64,000 bases of DNA, taken from assembly GCF_003991585.1 (NCBI RefSeq), contig NZ_PQSP01000009.1:1-64000 (forward strand), in the 5' to 3' direction. Position numbers and translations under genes: made by a program. The notes beneath the pieces were generated by a model. The model saw nothing but the letters and a program-made list of their open reading frames with translations, was not told the origin of the DNA and searched no databases. This document shows positions 52,628 through 61,911 of this stretch, piece by piece. The stretch is from Saezia sanguinis. GTDB lineage: Bacteria > Pseudomonadota > Gammaproteobacteria > Burkholderiales > Burkholderiaceae_C. Position 1 is the stretch's first letter, and each line of letters starts with the position of its first letter.

Positions 52628-54066
52628 TGAGTACAGCCACCAGTACAGTCACCCATACCGCTACGGGGATAGTAGCGGCCCTAAGCCCGCAAACCCTGGG
52701 GCAGAGCATACCGGTTGCTGTGCCGGCGCTGCGTTTTCTGACCGCAGGCAGTGTGGACGACGGCAAAAGCACACTGATCGGCCGCCTGCTGCTGGACAGC
52801 AAATCCATTCTGGCCGACCAGCTTGCGGGCCTGAAAAACAGCAGCCACGGCGCGGCAGAAATGGACCTGGCGCGGCTTACCGACGGCCTGCAGGCCGAGC
52901 GCGAGCAGGGCATTACCATTGATGTGGCGTACCGTTACTTTGCCACGCCGCAGCGCAAATTCATCATTGCCGATGCGCCGGGGCACGAGCAGTACACACG
53001 CAACATGGTGACTGCGGCCAGCAGCAGCGACGCTGCCGTGGTGCTGGTGGATGTCACCAAACTGACCTGGCAGCAGCAACCGGTGCAATTGCTCGCGCAG
53101 ACGCGCCGCCATGCCCTGCTGGCACACCTGCTGCGGGTACCTTCGCTGGTGTTTGCCATTAACAAGCTGGACGCGGTCAACAACCCGGCGCAGGCGTTCC
53201 GTAACGTCAAGGCTGCATTGCTCGCGTTTGCTGAACAGGCCGGTATTGCGGTAGCCGGTATCGTGCCGATCTCTGCGCTCAAGGGTTTTAATGTGACCCA
53301 TGACGGCAAAGGCAAGGGTGAAGGTGCCAGAGAGTTTTACGGTATTTACGACGGCCCGACCCTGCTGCAATTGCTCACCGGGCTGCCGTGCGCATCTGCC
53401 GAAACACAGTTGCCGTTTTCCTTTCCGGTACAGTGGGTCGAAAAACCGGGCAGGCAGGCCGCCGCTGAATCAGCCGGTGCCGGTGCGCAACCGCCGGCCC
53501 AGGCCGGGCGGCGCGTTTTTTGGGGCCGCATTGCCACCGGGCAGGTACGCGTGGGCGATACGCTGCGGGTACAGCCTTCGGGGCAGCCGGTACAGGTGGT
53601 GCGCCTGCTGGCCAGTGCATTAGAGTCAGGGCCTGAGCTGGATGAGGCTGCCGCAGGCGCTTCGGTGGGGGTGGTGCTGGACCGTGAGGTGGATATTTCA
53701 CGCGGTGACTGGCTGGTTGCGCAGGCCGCCGCGCCGCTGGTGCAGCAGCCCCGGGTGACGCTGGCCTGGCTGGATGACGAGCCGCTGGTGGTCGGGCGGC
53801 TGTACTGGGTGAAACACGGGCACCGCTGGGTCAAGGCCAAAGTGGCTGCCATTGAACACAGCCTGAATATTCAGACCCTGCAGCCCGAGCCTGCGCAGCA
53901 GTTGCAGGCCAACAGCATTGGTGAAGTCACGCTGCAATTGCAACAGCTGTTGCCGCTGCTGCCTTATGCGCAATCACGCCAACTGGGCGCGCTGATTGTG
54001 GTGGACCCGGCCAGCAACCGCACCGCCGGGGCGGCCATGGTCAAGACGGTTGCCAAGGCAGCCTGA
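52627..54066 (+). CDS. cysN: Sulfate adenylyltransferase, GTPase subunit CysN
   Basis: The protein has 479 residues. The GTPase domain has the P-loop GSVDDGKSTLIGRLL, switch II DAPGHEQYTRNMV and FAINKLDAV for guanine. Two beta-barrel domains follow, as in elongation-factor relatives. GTP hydrolysis drives the unfavourable formation of APS by CysD. The C terminus stops before any APS-kinase domain, unlike NodQ/CysNC fusions, so the pathway goes through APS directly to CysH. A short Ala-rich N-terminal extension (about 35 residues) precedes the G domain. Confidence 0.96.
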   Translation: MSTATSTVTHTATGIVAALSPQTLGQSIPVAVPALRFLTAGSVDDGKSTLIGRLLLDSKSILADQLAGLKNSSHGAAEMDLARLTDGLQAEREQGITIDVAYRYFATPQRKFIIADAPGHEQYTRNMVTAASSSDAAVVLVDVTKLTWQQQPVQLLAQTRRHALLAHLLRVPSLVFAINKLDAVNNPAQAFRNVKAALLAFAEQAGIAVAGIVPISALKGFNVTHDGKGKGEGAREFYGIYDGPTLLQLLTGLPCASAETQLPFSFPVQWVEKPGRQAAAESAGAGAQPPAQAGRRVFWGRIATGQVRVGDTLRVQPSGQPVQVVRLLASALESGPELDEAAAGASVGVVLDREVDISRGDWLVAQAAAPLVQQPRVTLAWLDDEPLVVGRLYWVKHGHRWVKAKVAAIEHSLNIQTLQPEPAQQLQANSIGEVTLQLQQLLPLLPYAQSRQLGALIVVDPASNRTAGAAMVKTVAKAA

Positions 54067-54169
54067 TGTCAACGCTGACGGATTTTTGTGATGGCATGTG
54101 CGATGCATGCCGCCTGCCTGCGTACGGGGTGTGCGGGCGTTCCCGATTGATTTATAAAGGCCAGATGAT

Positions 54170-54943
54170 ATGAGCAGTTTTCACCATGAAACAGTTTTGT
54201 CCGTACACCACTGGACAGAGCGCCTGTTTTCATTCACCACCACGCGCGACCAGGGGCTGCGTTTTTCCAACGGGCATTTCACCATGATCGGCCTGATGGT
54301 GGAGGGCAAGCCGCTGCTGCGTGCGTACAGCATTGTCAGCCCGAATCATGAAGACACGCTGGAGTTTCTGAGCATCAAAGTGCCCGATGGCCGCTTTACC
54401 TCACGCTTGCAGCATATACAGCCGGGCGATACGATCATTGTCGGCAAAAAGCCTACCGGCACACTGCTGGTGGACTACCTGCTGCCGGGCAAGCGGCTGT
54501 ATCTGCTGGCTACCGGAACCGGGCTCGCGGCCTTCATGCCGGTGATCCGCGACCCGCAGACGTATGAACGCTTTGAACAGGTGATACTGGTGCATGGCGT
54601 GCGGCAGGTGAAGGAACTGGCCTACAAAGACTATATTGAACAGCAATTGCCACAGCATGAATTTCTGGGCGAGCTGGTCAGCAAACAACTGTTGTATTAC
54701 CCGACAGTGACACGTGAGCCTTTTGAAAACCAGGGGCGCATCACCACCGGCATTGAAAGCGGCGTGCTGGCGCAAAAGCTGGGTTTGCCCGCACTTGATC
54801 CGGCGCATGACCGCGTGATGGTATGCGGCAGCCCTGAGCTGCTGCGCGACCTGAAAACACTGCTGCACGCACGCAGCTTCCATGAAGGCAGCACAACCCA
54901 GCCGGGCGACTTTGTGATTGAGCGGGCGTTTGTGGAGCAGTGA
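54170..54943 (+). CDS. fpr: Ferredoxin/flavodoxin--NADP+ reductase
   Basis: Fpr passes electrons from NADPH to ferredoxin or flavodoxin. The protein has 257 residues: FAD-binding RAYSIVSPN (RxYS), VGKKPTGTLLVDYLLPGKRLYLLATGTGLAAFMPVIRD in parts with the NADP-site GTG, CGSPELLRDL, and the C-terminal FVIERAFVEQ of subclass I bacterial enzymes. Its place behind cysIHDN fits supply of reduced ferredoxin to a CysJ-less sulfite reductase, but the enzyme also serves other pathways. A 103-base gap separates it from cysN. Confidence 0.93.
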   Translation: MSSFHHETVLSVHHWTERLFSFTTTRDQGLRFSNGHFTMIGLMVEGKPLLRAYSIVSPNHEDTLEFLSIKVPDGRFTSRLQHIQPGDTIIVGKKPTGTLLVDYLLPGKRLYLLATGTGLAAFMPVIRDPQTYERFEQVILVHGVRQVKELAYKDYIEQQLPQHEFLGELVSKQLLYYPTVTREPFENQGRITTGIESGVLAQKLGLPALDPAHDRVMVCGSPELLRDLKTLLHARSFHEGSTTQPGDFVIERAFVEQ

Positions 54944-55042
54944 TGTTTTCTGATTTTCTGGAGCGTATGCGGTTGCAGCGCTATTCGTTTCCAGTCAGAA
55001 CGCAATATGGCCCCATAAAGACATGAGGTCGAACTGGTGTGC

Positions 55043-55948
55043 TCAGTTATTCCATTCAAGCGACATGCTAGGGTACTGTAACCCGTAGCTGACTTCTTCA
55101 ATACGGATGGTGATGATGTCCTGCCGCTGCTGCGCATCGCTGGCAATGCGTGTGGCAGTTTCGCTTTCCGGTGTATCGCGCAGCACGGCAGCAGCCTGCG
55201 CCAGTTTGTCGCAGATGTAGCCGGCAGACAGTGTTTCGCGCATGAACTGCAGGTTTTCGGGCAGCCACCCTTGTTTAAAGCAGGTGGTATCCATATCTGC
55301 CAGATTGGGCGGGCCGCCGCCTTCTTCGCGTGTCCATGGCGGAAAAAGCGGGTTTTCTCTGAGGCCGTATACCAGACCGCTGGCGTATTTCAGCGCAGAT
55401 ATGGCTTTACCGTGGTTATCCAGCGCCCACCAGCGCAGCCACAGGCTTTCTATCACAGGTGCCAGGGCCCCCAGGTTGTTGAAGGTGTCTGTCCATGTGT
55501 ATACCGGGGTATGCATATAGGCGTATGCAAAATCATGCTCCTGTTCTATCAGCCCGATCAGCGCATCGCACATGTAGTGGTAAACGCCTTGCCGCTGCTG
55601 CTCGCTCATCAGGCCTTTTGTTACCTTGCAGCGCTGCAATGTCTGATAAAAATAAGGCGGTGTGATCAGGCGGTGTTGCATGAGTTCTTCATGCCATACA
55701 GCCAGACAGATGGGGAACAGGTATTGAAACAGGTCAGGCTGTAGTTCTTTGACGTAGGCCAGGTCATCCCAGTAGTCGTACAGGTCGGCATTGGTCAGCT
55801 TATTGCAGTCTTTGGAGATCAGCGGGGTCAGGTCTAAGCCGTCAAACTGTTGCTGCCAGATGACAGCAGGCGGTTTCGGGTTGCCAAAGATGCTGCGGCA
55901 GTTCTCGCGGATGGTTTAGCAAGGCTGGGGCTGTTGTTTGTTTTGCAT
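55043..55948 (-). pseudogene. Hypothetical gene interrupted by an in-frame stop
   Basis: The ATG at 55948, preceded by AGGAAAA, opens a frame of ten codons that ends in TAA at 55916-55918. The same frame then stays open to 55043, 290 more codons, with protein-like sequence before the next possible start at 55681 (RENCRSIFGNPKPP, LYDYWDDLAYVKELQPDLFQYLFPICLAVWHEEL). A single base change probably broke a gene of about 301 residues. A sequencing error or a start at 55681 giving 212 residues are alternatives. The protein, soluble and Trp-rich (YTWTDTFNNLGALAPVIESLWLRWWAL), was not assigned to a family. Confidence 0.75.
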
Positions 55949-56492
55949 GCGTTTTTCCTGTGGCCGGGCCTTGTGCGGTTTTGCCCGTTATTTTCTCTGG
56001 AGGCTGTTTATACAAAGGTCAAATGCATTTTAATCGACCAGGCGCTCTCGGCTCCTGTTTTTCTCTCACCGGATGCCGCGGAATCACTCACGCCCGTTGA
56101 GCACAAAGCGGCGGGGTGTCATTCCCTCTGTTCCCACTGCAAGAGACATAAAACAATATGTTCTTGGGGCATCTGTGCAATTCATGCGACGCTTTTCTGA
56201 TTTTGGTGTTTATATTTTTCAGGGGCGTGAAATATGTCACAAGCCGGGCTTGTTTCGCATCGCAGAACTTTTTAAACTAGCCCCACATTCATTTAATCTT
56301 TAATTTTTTTAGTTGGAATCAATTAGTGTACGCCATGGTTTAATCTTGACATGCATTTGAAGCGCACAGCTTCCATCAATTGGTTTTCAACTGTTTCTGA
56401 AAGTGACGGGGTTCCCCCCACAAGCACATTTCTGCCATTCATTGAAATCTCTTGATGAACTGATTTCTGACGAAGGGCAAGTGTACTTTCAG
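55949..56492. other. Intergenic stretch before the AIDA-like autotransporter
   Basis: These 544 bases hold no credible gene. TTGACA at 56346-56351 is a possible -35, but no good -10 follows at the right distance. The frame of the autotransporter is open upstream to 56403 without a ribosome site. Confidence 0.4.
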
Positions 56493-59054
56493 ATGAAAAC
56501 AACCTTATCGTTATTTACCGGTGCATTGGTTTTAGGGCTGGGCCAGCAGGCCTGGGCTGAAACTTTCTGTGGTGACCGCACAGAGGTTACCTATGGCGGC
56601 GCTTCTGTCCTGAGCGGAGACCTGGCTAGCCATCAGTGCTACGAGATCGGGGCCGGCGGCATTGGTACCGCAGGGGAATACATTGGCCTGGGCATCAATG
56701 TGAACCTGCTTGACGGCAGCAAAATGAATGTGCTGGGGCACCTGATGGATTCCACCGTGAACGGTGGGGCCGAGGTCTGGATCGGGAAAACCACACGCAT
56801 TGCCTGGGATGGCTATATTGCAAACGAGCCGGCGCTGGGGGTCAACATTGATGTGAAGTCCGGCGGGCTGATCCGTGTGCTGGACGGTGGTACGCTGAAG
56901 GATTCTTTCCTTAACGGCGGCATGGTGTACGTCAGCAATACCGGGCGTGCGGATGACCCGGGTGTTTCGATCAACAACACGGTCAACTCCGGCGGCCAGC
57001 TTTTTGCCTATCTGGGCGGCAAGTCCGAGGATACCATCATCAACAATGGTGGTTATGAATATGTGCAGCAGAACGGTTTTTCAAATCGTTCCATTGTCAA
57101 CACCGGTGGTTTCCAGGGGGTTTACAGCGGCGGCGTGGCGACGGCGACAACGATCAAGTCTGACGGCCTGCAACAGGTGGGGCGCAACGGGGTGGCTGAA
57201 TCGACCATGGTGGAAGCCGGCGCACAGCAATACGTGTATGACGAGGGGGTTGCCAATAACTCTACGGTGTATGGCAAGCAGTGGGTATTTGTGAACAACA
57301 GTGCCAGCTATGGCGCAGGTGTTGCCAACAACACGTCGGTGTATGAAGACGGGCAGCAGATTATCCAGTCAGGCGGTGCCAGCGCTATCGGGGTGCAACT
57401 GCATGACCGCGCAATCCAGATGATCAGCGCCGGTTCTTCGGCAACCAATGTAACGGTCAACGACAGCGCCAAATCGTGGCTGGGTACAGGTGCCCAGATT
57501 TTGGGAACCACACAGGTTAACGGGCAGGGGCAGTTGCAACTGACAGCCGCACAGGGCGATACCGGTGCTTATGCGCAACAGGTTAATCTGAATGGTACAG
57601 ATACAGCACTGCTGGTGATTGCCAATACCGATGATACCGACAGCGCACGCATTGGGCAGCTTTCCGGCAACGGCATGGTGCGGTTCATTACCGGCACCGA
57701 CAGCAACACCGGCGAGACGATTTACTCGCGCCTGAATGTGGAGAACATGTCGGGCAACATGCACCTGTTTTTCAACACATCGATTCAGGATGGCCGCAGC
57801 GACATGCTGATTGTGCGCAATGCCAGCGGCGTGCACCAGGTGACGGTGTCTGATTCGGGCAGGGAAATTACCCTGCCGGGCGAAACAACGCTGGACCTGG
57901 TGGTTGACCAAAGCGGCGGCGCGCAGTTCAATCTGGCTACGCTGGATGGTGTCAACATCAATGCGGTGGACGGCGGTACCTATATGTATGCGCTGGGGCA
58001 GCGTGAGGATGCGTCGCTGATCCGTGACGCAAGTGTCGGCAAGGTATGGTATCTGCATACCGGTATTGACGATGTCAACCGTGTGGTGCCGCCCGGAGAG
58101 AGCGTGGTGCCTCCTGTGAGCATCCCTGGTATTGTGCAGACCACGCCAAGTACCGATGCTGTACTGGCCATGGCCAATGTGCCGGCGATGATGTTCAACA
58201 ACGAGCTGAACAATCTGCGTTTCAGAAGGGGCTCGCTCAAAGACAACGAGGGCCAGGCTGGTGTGTGGGGCCGCGTGATTGCCGATAAAAACGATGTGGA
58301 CTCAAACCACGTGAACTTCAAGCTGGAACAGGCCGGCTTTGAAATGGGCGTGGATAAAATCTTCGCCACCGAACGCGGCAAGGTGTTTGTAGGGGTTTTT
58401 GGCACCTACAGCAATGCCGATGTCAAGCACAACCGCGGCGGCACCAGCAAGGTGGACAGCTACGGTGCCGGGGTGTACGCCACCTATTTTGACAACAGCG
58501 GCATTTATGTGGACGGGGTGCTGAAATACAACCGTTATAACAACGAGCTCAGGGCGGTGTCTACCAATGGGTTTGGTATCCAGGGTGACTACAAGCAGAA
58601 TGCGCTGGGCGCTTCGCTGGAGCTGGGTTACAACACCATGGTGTTTAACGACATCTGGGCCGAACCGTATGCCAGAGTGTCTTACGTGCAGGTGGGCGGC
58701 AAAGATATTGCGCTGAGCAATGGCATGTACGCCCATATTGGTAACCAGGATTCGCTGGTGACAGAACTGGGTGTGAGCGTTGGCAAAGACTTTGCCGTGG
58801 GCGGGCAGCATGTTATCAGCCCTTATGTGAAAGCCGCCTGGGTGCATGAATACATCAGCGGCAACAGCACGCGCATCAATGGCCTGTATTCGTTTGATAC
58901 GGATCTCTCGGGCAACATGGGCAAGCTGGGCGTGGGTGTGAACGCCAACCTGTTCCAGGGCAGGGCCGCCGTGTTTGGGGAGCTGAACTATGGTGCGGGC
59001 AACAAGGTGGATGCGCCCATTCAGTTCAATATCGGGGTGCGTTATAACTTTTAA
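56493..59054 (+). CDS. AIDA-like autotransporter
   Basis: The protein has 853 residues from the ATG at 56493, which opens a compact signal peptide (MKTTLSLFTGALVLGLGQQAWA). The passenger (about 25-560) contains AIDA-type units of about 19 residues, each with a G-G-x-x-x-V-x-x-x-G-x-A/S-x-x-T-x-(V/I) pattern (for example GGFQGVYSGGVATATTIKS, GLQQVGRNGVAESTMVEAG). The translocator barrel starts near 590 (AMANVPAMMFNNELNNLRFRRGSL) and ends GVRYNF. It is expected at the cell surface as an adhesin, autoaggregation or biofilm factor. AIDA repeats are often glycosylated by a dedicated heptosyltransferase, none of which is in the window. A terminator follows. Confidence 0.92.
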   Translation: MKTTLSLFTGALVLGLGQQAWAETFCGDRTEVTYGGASVLSGDLASHQCYEIGAGGIGTAGEYIGLGINVNLLDGSKMNVLGHLMDSTVNGGAEVWIGKTTRIAWDGYIANEPALGVNIDVKSGGLIRVLDGGTLKDSFLNGGMVYVSNTGRADDPGVSINNTVNSGGQLFAYLGGKSEDTIINNGGYEYVQQNGFSNRSIVNTGGFQGVYSGGVATATTIKSDGLQQVGRNGVAESTMVEAGAQQYVYDEGVANNSTVYGKQWVFVNNSASYGAGVANNTSVYEDGQQIIQSGGASAIGVQLHDRAIQMISAGSSATNVTVNDSAKSWLGTGAQILGTTQVNGQGQLQLTAAQGDTGAYAQQVNLNGTDTALLVIANTDDTDSARIGQLSGNGMVRFITGTDSNTGETIYSRLNVENMSGNMHLFFNTSIQDGRSDMLIVRNASGVHQVTVSDSGREITLPGETTLDLVVDQSGGAQFNLATLDGVNINAVDGGTYMYALGQREDASLIRDASVGKVWYLHTGIDDVNRVVPPGESVVPPVSIPGIVQTTPSTDAVLAMANVPAMMFNNELNNLRFRRGSLKDNEGQAGVWGRVIADKNDVDSNHVNFKLEQAGFEMGVDKIFATERGKVFVGVFGTYSNADVKHNRGGTSKVDSYGAGVYATYFDNSGIYVDGVLKYNRYNNELRAVSTNGFGIQGDYKQNALGASLELGYNTMVFNDIWAEPYARVSYVQVGGKDIALSNGMYAHIGNQDSLVTELGVSVGKDFAVGGQHVISPYVKAAWVHEYISGNSTRINGLYSFDTDLSGNMGKLGVGVNANLFQGRAAVFGELNYGAGNKVDAPIQFNIGVRYNF

Positions 59055-59081
59055 TTAAAACGAGAACATATCAACCACCTT

Positions 59082-59111
59082 CCTCCCGCTGTTTGCGGGA
59101 GGATTTTTTTT
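59082..59111 (+). terminator. Rho-independent terminator of the AIDA-like gene
   Basis: CCTCCCGC (59082-59089), a five-base loop and GCGGGAGG (59095-59102) are followed by a run of eight T. Confidence 0.92.
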
Positions 59112-59216
59112 GCCCGCGGTGCTGGAGTTCACTCTTTTTTCATATGAACTTCACGCAATTTTCACAGTCGCCATCTACACTGAAATCAGTTTGATAACTG
59201 ATAAAAGGTGTTAGCC

Positions 59217-60602
59217 GTGTCTAACTATTTAATGAAAAAAGCGGGCGTTGTTTTTGCCATCCTGCTGGTATTGCTGGCGGCGCTGGGTATGGTTGGGCAG
59301 ACGATCCATGAGCGTGAGCGTTATCAGGACCAGGTGGTGCGGCAAGTGGCGCAAAGCACCAGCAATGAACAGACGCTGACCGGGCCGATTCTGGTGATCC
59401 CCTATGAGGTGGCTGATACATCAAGCAATCCCAAAACGGGCTGGGAGGAGGTTCACACCCAGTCGTTCAACTATTACGTATTGCCGCAGGCTTTGCATGT
59501 GAGTGGCAAGGCGGATGTGCAGGCGCGCAAGCTGGGCATTTACCAGGCCCAGGTTTACGCGGCGGAAATGGTGTTTCAGGGGCGTTTCGGCCAGATTCAA
59601 CTGGATGCACTGACGCAAAGGGAAGGCTTTTTGCGCCTGGGCAAACCCTATTTTGTGGTGGCGCTTTCTGATGCACGCGGCATCATGGGCATTTCGCAGT
59701 TTTCACTCAATGGCCGGCAGTTCGATTTTAAAGAGGGGGTTATTGATAGCCATTTTGACAAAGGTGTGCATGTGCCGGTGAATATGGACGAACTGATGGC
59801 AGCCAGTGCCGAGAACCGTTTCGCTTTTACGTTGAATGTGCAGGGTACCGAAAAACTGTCCGTGGTGCCGCTGGGCCGCGAGAGTGAGCTGAGCCTGCAG
59901 AGCAACTGGCAGCACCCCAATTTTGTTGGCAGTATGCTGCCGCACAGCCGTGCCATCAATGAGCAGGGGTTCAGCGCCCAGTGGCAAAGCTCCTGGTTTG
60001 CCAATAACATGAACGACCAGTTTGGCGACGACCTTGCGCCTTACCTGAAAAGCGAGAACCTGCCTGCGTTCTCAGTGGGCATGGTTCAGACGGTGAGCCA
60101 GTACCTGCTCAATGAGCGCACGGTCAAATATGCCATTTTGTTCATTGGGCTTACGTTCATCAGCTTCGTTGCGTTTGAACTGGTGTCGCACCTGAGAATC
60201 CATCCGGTGCAGTATCTGCTGGTGGGGGCTGCGCTGGTGATGTTTTACCTGTTGCTGCTGGCATTTTCGGAGCGTATCGGTTTTGCCTGGTCGTACCTGG
60301 TTGCGGCGGTCAGTTGCAGCGGGCTGATTGGTGTTTACCTGTGCTCGGTGTTAAAAGGGCTGGCCCGCGGTATGGGCTTTACGGGCGGCCTGCTGGCCTT
60401 GTACGGGCTGCTGTTTGTGATTCTGCAGTCCGAAGACCAGGCACTGCTGCTGGGCTCGGTTCTGCTGTTTGTGGTTCTGGCGGCGGTCATGCTGGGCACA
60501 CGCAGGGTGGACTGGTACCAGTTGACAGCGTCTTTTGATATGAGCCGGGTGGCGCGCCACGGGCCCCGCAGCGCTGCGGGGCAGCCGTATCCGGATGAAT
60601 GA
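59217..60602 (+). CDS. creD: CreD-family inner membrane protein
   Basis: The protein has 461 residues from the GTG at 59217, eight bases after AAAGG; a GTG at 59208 and an ATG at 59232 are alternatives. One membrane segment at the N terminus (VVFAILLVLLAALGMVGQTI) is followed by a large periplasmic domain with TLTGPILVIPYE and FSLNGRQFDFKEGV. About five segments then follow (YAILFIGLTFISFVAFELVS through LLLGSVLLFVVLAAVML), with the family motif HPVQYLLVGAALVMFYLLLLAFSERIGF in parts. CreD is linked to envelope stress and beta-lactam or colicin tolerance under CreBC, which is not in the window. Monocistronic. Confidence 0.93.
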   Translation: MSNYLMKKAGVVFAILLVLLAALGMVGQTIHERERYQDQVVRQVAQSTSNEQTLTGPILVIPYEVADTSSNPKTGWEEVHTQSFNYYVLPQALHVSGKADVQARKLGIYQAQVYAAEMVFQGRFGQIQLDALTQREGFLRLGKPYFVVALSDARGIMGISQFSLNGRQFDFKEGVIDSHFDKGVHVPVNMDELMAASAENRFAFTLNVQGTEKLSVVPLGRESELSLQSNWQHPNFVGSMLPHSRAINEQGFSAQWQSSWFANNMNDQFGDDLAPYLKSENLPAFSVGMVQTVSQYLLNERTVKYAILFIGLTFISFVAFELVSHLRIHPVQYLLVGAALVMFYLLLLAFSERIGFAWSYLVAAVSCSGLIGVYLCSVLKGLARGMGFTGGLLALYGLLFVILQSEDQALLLGSVLLFVVLAAVMLGTRRVDWYQLTASFDMSRVARHGPRSAAGQPYPDE

Positions 60603-60620
60603 TTGGCTCTCCTGAATTGG

Positions 60621-60648
60621 CCGGCAGCGTCTTGCTGCCGGTTTTTTT
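60621..60648 (+). terminator. Rho-independent terminator of creD
   Basis: CCGGCAGC (60621-60628), a five-base loop and GCTGCCGG (60634-60641) run into seven T. Confidence 0.93.
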
Positions 60649-60690
60649 TATTTGCAGTTCGCAGGCAGAGGCGGGGCATGTTTATGGATT

Positions 60691-60709
60691 GCAAATAAGA
60701 ATCATTGTT
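60691..60709. promoter_or_regulatory. Fur box before the ferric iron importer
   Basis: The 19 bases centred on AATCATT match 13 of 19 positions of the Fur consensus (GATAATGATAATCATTATC), including the full AATCATT core. They lie 78 bases before fbpA, so iron repression is likely. Confidence 0.75.
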
Positions 60710-60786
60710 ATTTAATGAGATAGTTGATAGAATCCTTTTCTACATCATAAGTTTCACGACATGTTTCAAGACCAGAAAGGGTTCAT

Positions 60787-61809
60787 ATGCGTAGCCTGCT
60801 ACACAAGATCATGCTGACGGCTTCCTGCGCTTTGGTTCTGATGTCCACTGCGGCACGGGCTGAAGAAATCAACCTGTACACCACCCGTGAACCGGGGTTA
60901 CTCAAGGAACTGATCGATACATTCACCGCCCGCACGGGCATCAAGGTCAATACCGTGTTTATGAAAGACGGCCTGGCTGAGCGTGTGATCAGCGAGGGTG
61001 AAAAATCACCTGCCGACGTGATGATGACGGTGGACTTTGCCCGCCTGATCGACCTGAAAGACCAGGGCATTACACAGGCGATTGATTCTGAAACGCTGCG
61101 CACAGCCGTACCGGCCAACCTGCGCGATGCCGAGCAGCACTGGTTTGCGCTGTCGCTGCGGGCGCGTGTGCTGTATACCGCTAAAACCGGCATGCCGACC
61201 ACATTCACCTATGAAGAGCTGGCCGACCCACGGTGGAAGGGCCGTGTGTGCCTGCGTTCGGGCCAGCACCCCTACAACAACGCGCTGATTGCGCACCTGA
61301 TTGCCAAGCACGGCGAAGCCTGGACGCAGCAGTGGCTGCAGGGCGTAAAGGCCAACCTGGCCCGCAAGGCCGGCGGGGGCGACCGTGAAGTGGCGCGCGA
61401 CATCATGGGTGGCGTGTGCGATATTGGGCTGGCCAACTCCTACTATGTCGGCCTGATGCGCAGCGGCAGCGGCGGCCCGGACCAGGTGAAGTGGGGCGAG
61501 GCGATCAATGTGGTACTGCCGACTTTTGAGCAAGGCGGCACGCACGTCAATATTTCCGGTGCGGCCATTGCCCGCCATGCACCCAACAAAGCGGCGGCGG
61601 TCAAGTTCCTGGAGTTTCTGGTTTCTGACGAGGCGCAGAACATTTATGCCAGGGTCAATTATGAATACCCGGTCAAAGCCGGTGTGGCAACCGATCCGAT
61701 CATCAATGAACTGGGTGTTCTGAAAGTGGACCCCATGCCGCTGACCGAAATTGCACAGCACCGCAAGCAGGCCAGCGAGTTGGTGGACAAGGTCGGGTTT
61801 GACAATTGA
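60787..61809 (+). CDS. fbpA: Ferric iron ABC transporter, periplasmic binding protein
   Basis: The protein has 340 residues with a signal peptide ending in ARA (about residue 26). The mature start EINLYTTREPGLLKELIDTFTARTGIKVNTVFMKDGLAERV and the later ANSYYVGLM with adjacent tyrosines are those of FbpA/FutA iron-binding proteins. The paired tyrosines there coordinate Fe(III). It passes iron to the permease encoded next. AAAGGG precedes the ATG, and a Fur box lies upstream. A hairpin at 61812-61844 right after the stop may protect this part of the mRNA and raise its level over the permease. Confidence 0.92.
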   Translation: MRSLLHKIMLTASCALVLMSTAARAEEINLYTTREPGLLKELIDTFTARTGIKVNTVFMKDGLAERVISEGEKSPADVMMTVDFARLIDLKDQGITQAIDSETLRTAVPANLRDAEQHWFALSLRARVLYTAKTGMPTTFTYEELADPRWKGRVCLRSGQHPYNNALIAHLIAKHGEAWTQQWLQGVKANLARKAGGGDREVARDIMGGVCDIGLANSYYVGLMRSGSGGPDQVKWGEAINVVLPTFEQGGTHVNISGAAIARHAPNKAAAVKFLEFLVSDEAQNIYARVNYEYPVKAGVATDPIINELGVLKVDPMPLTEIAQHRKQASELVDKVGFDN

Positions 61810-61811
61810 GC

Positions 61812-61844
61812 GGTATGCAACGCAGGCGTAACCTGTTGCATGCC
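61812..61844 (+). other. Intercistronic hairpin between fbpA and fbpB
   Basis: GGTATGCAAC (61812-61821) and GTTGCATGCC (61835-61844) pair over ten positions with one G-U. There is no T-run, so it is more likely an mRNA stabiliser than a terminator. A CCTGCR-type hexanucleotide repeat follows at about 61860-61898. Confidence 0.6.
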
Positions 61845-61911
61845 GGTGTCAACATAAACACCTGCGCCTGCACCTGCACTTGTACCTGCGCCTGCATTAG
61901 CAGCAGCGGTG

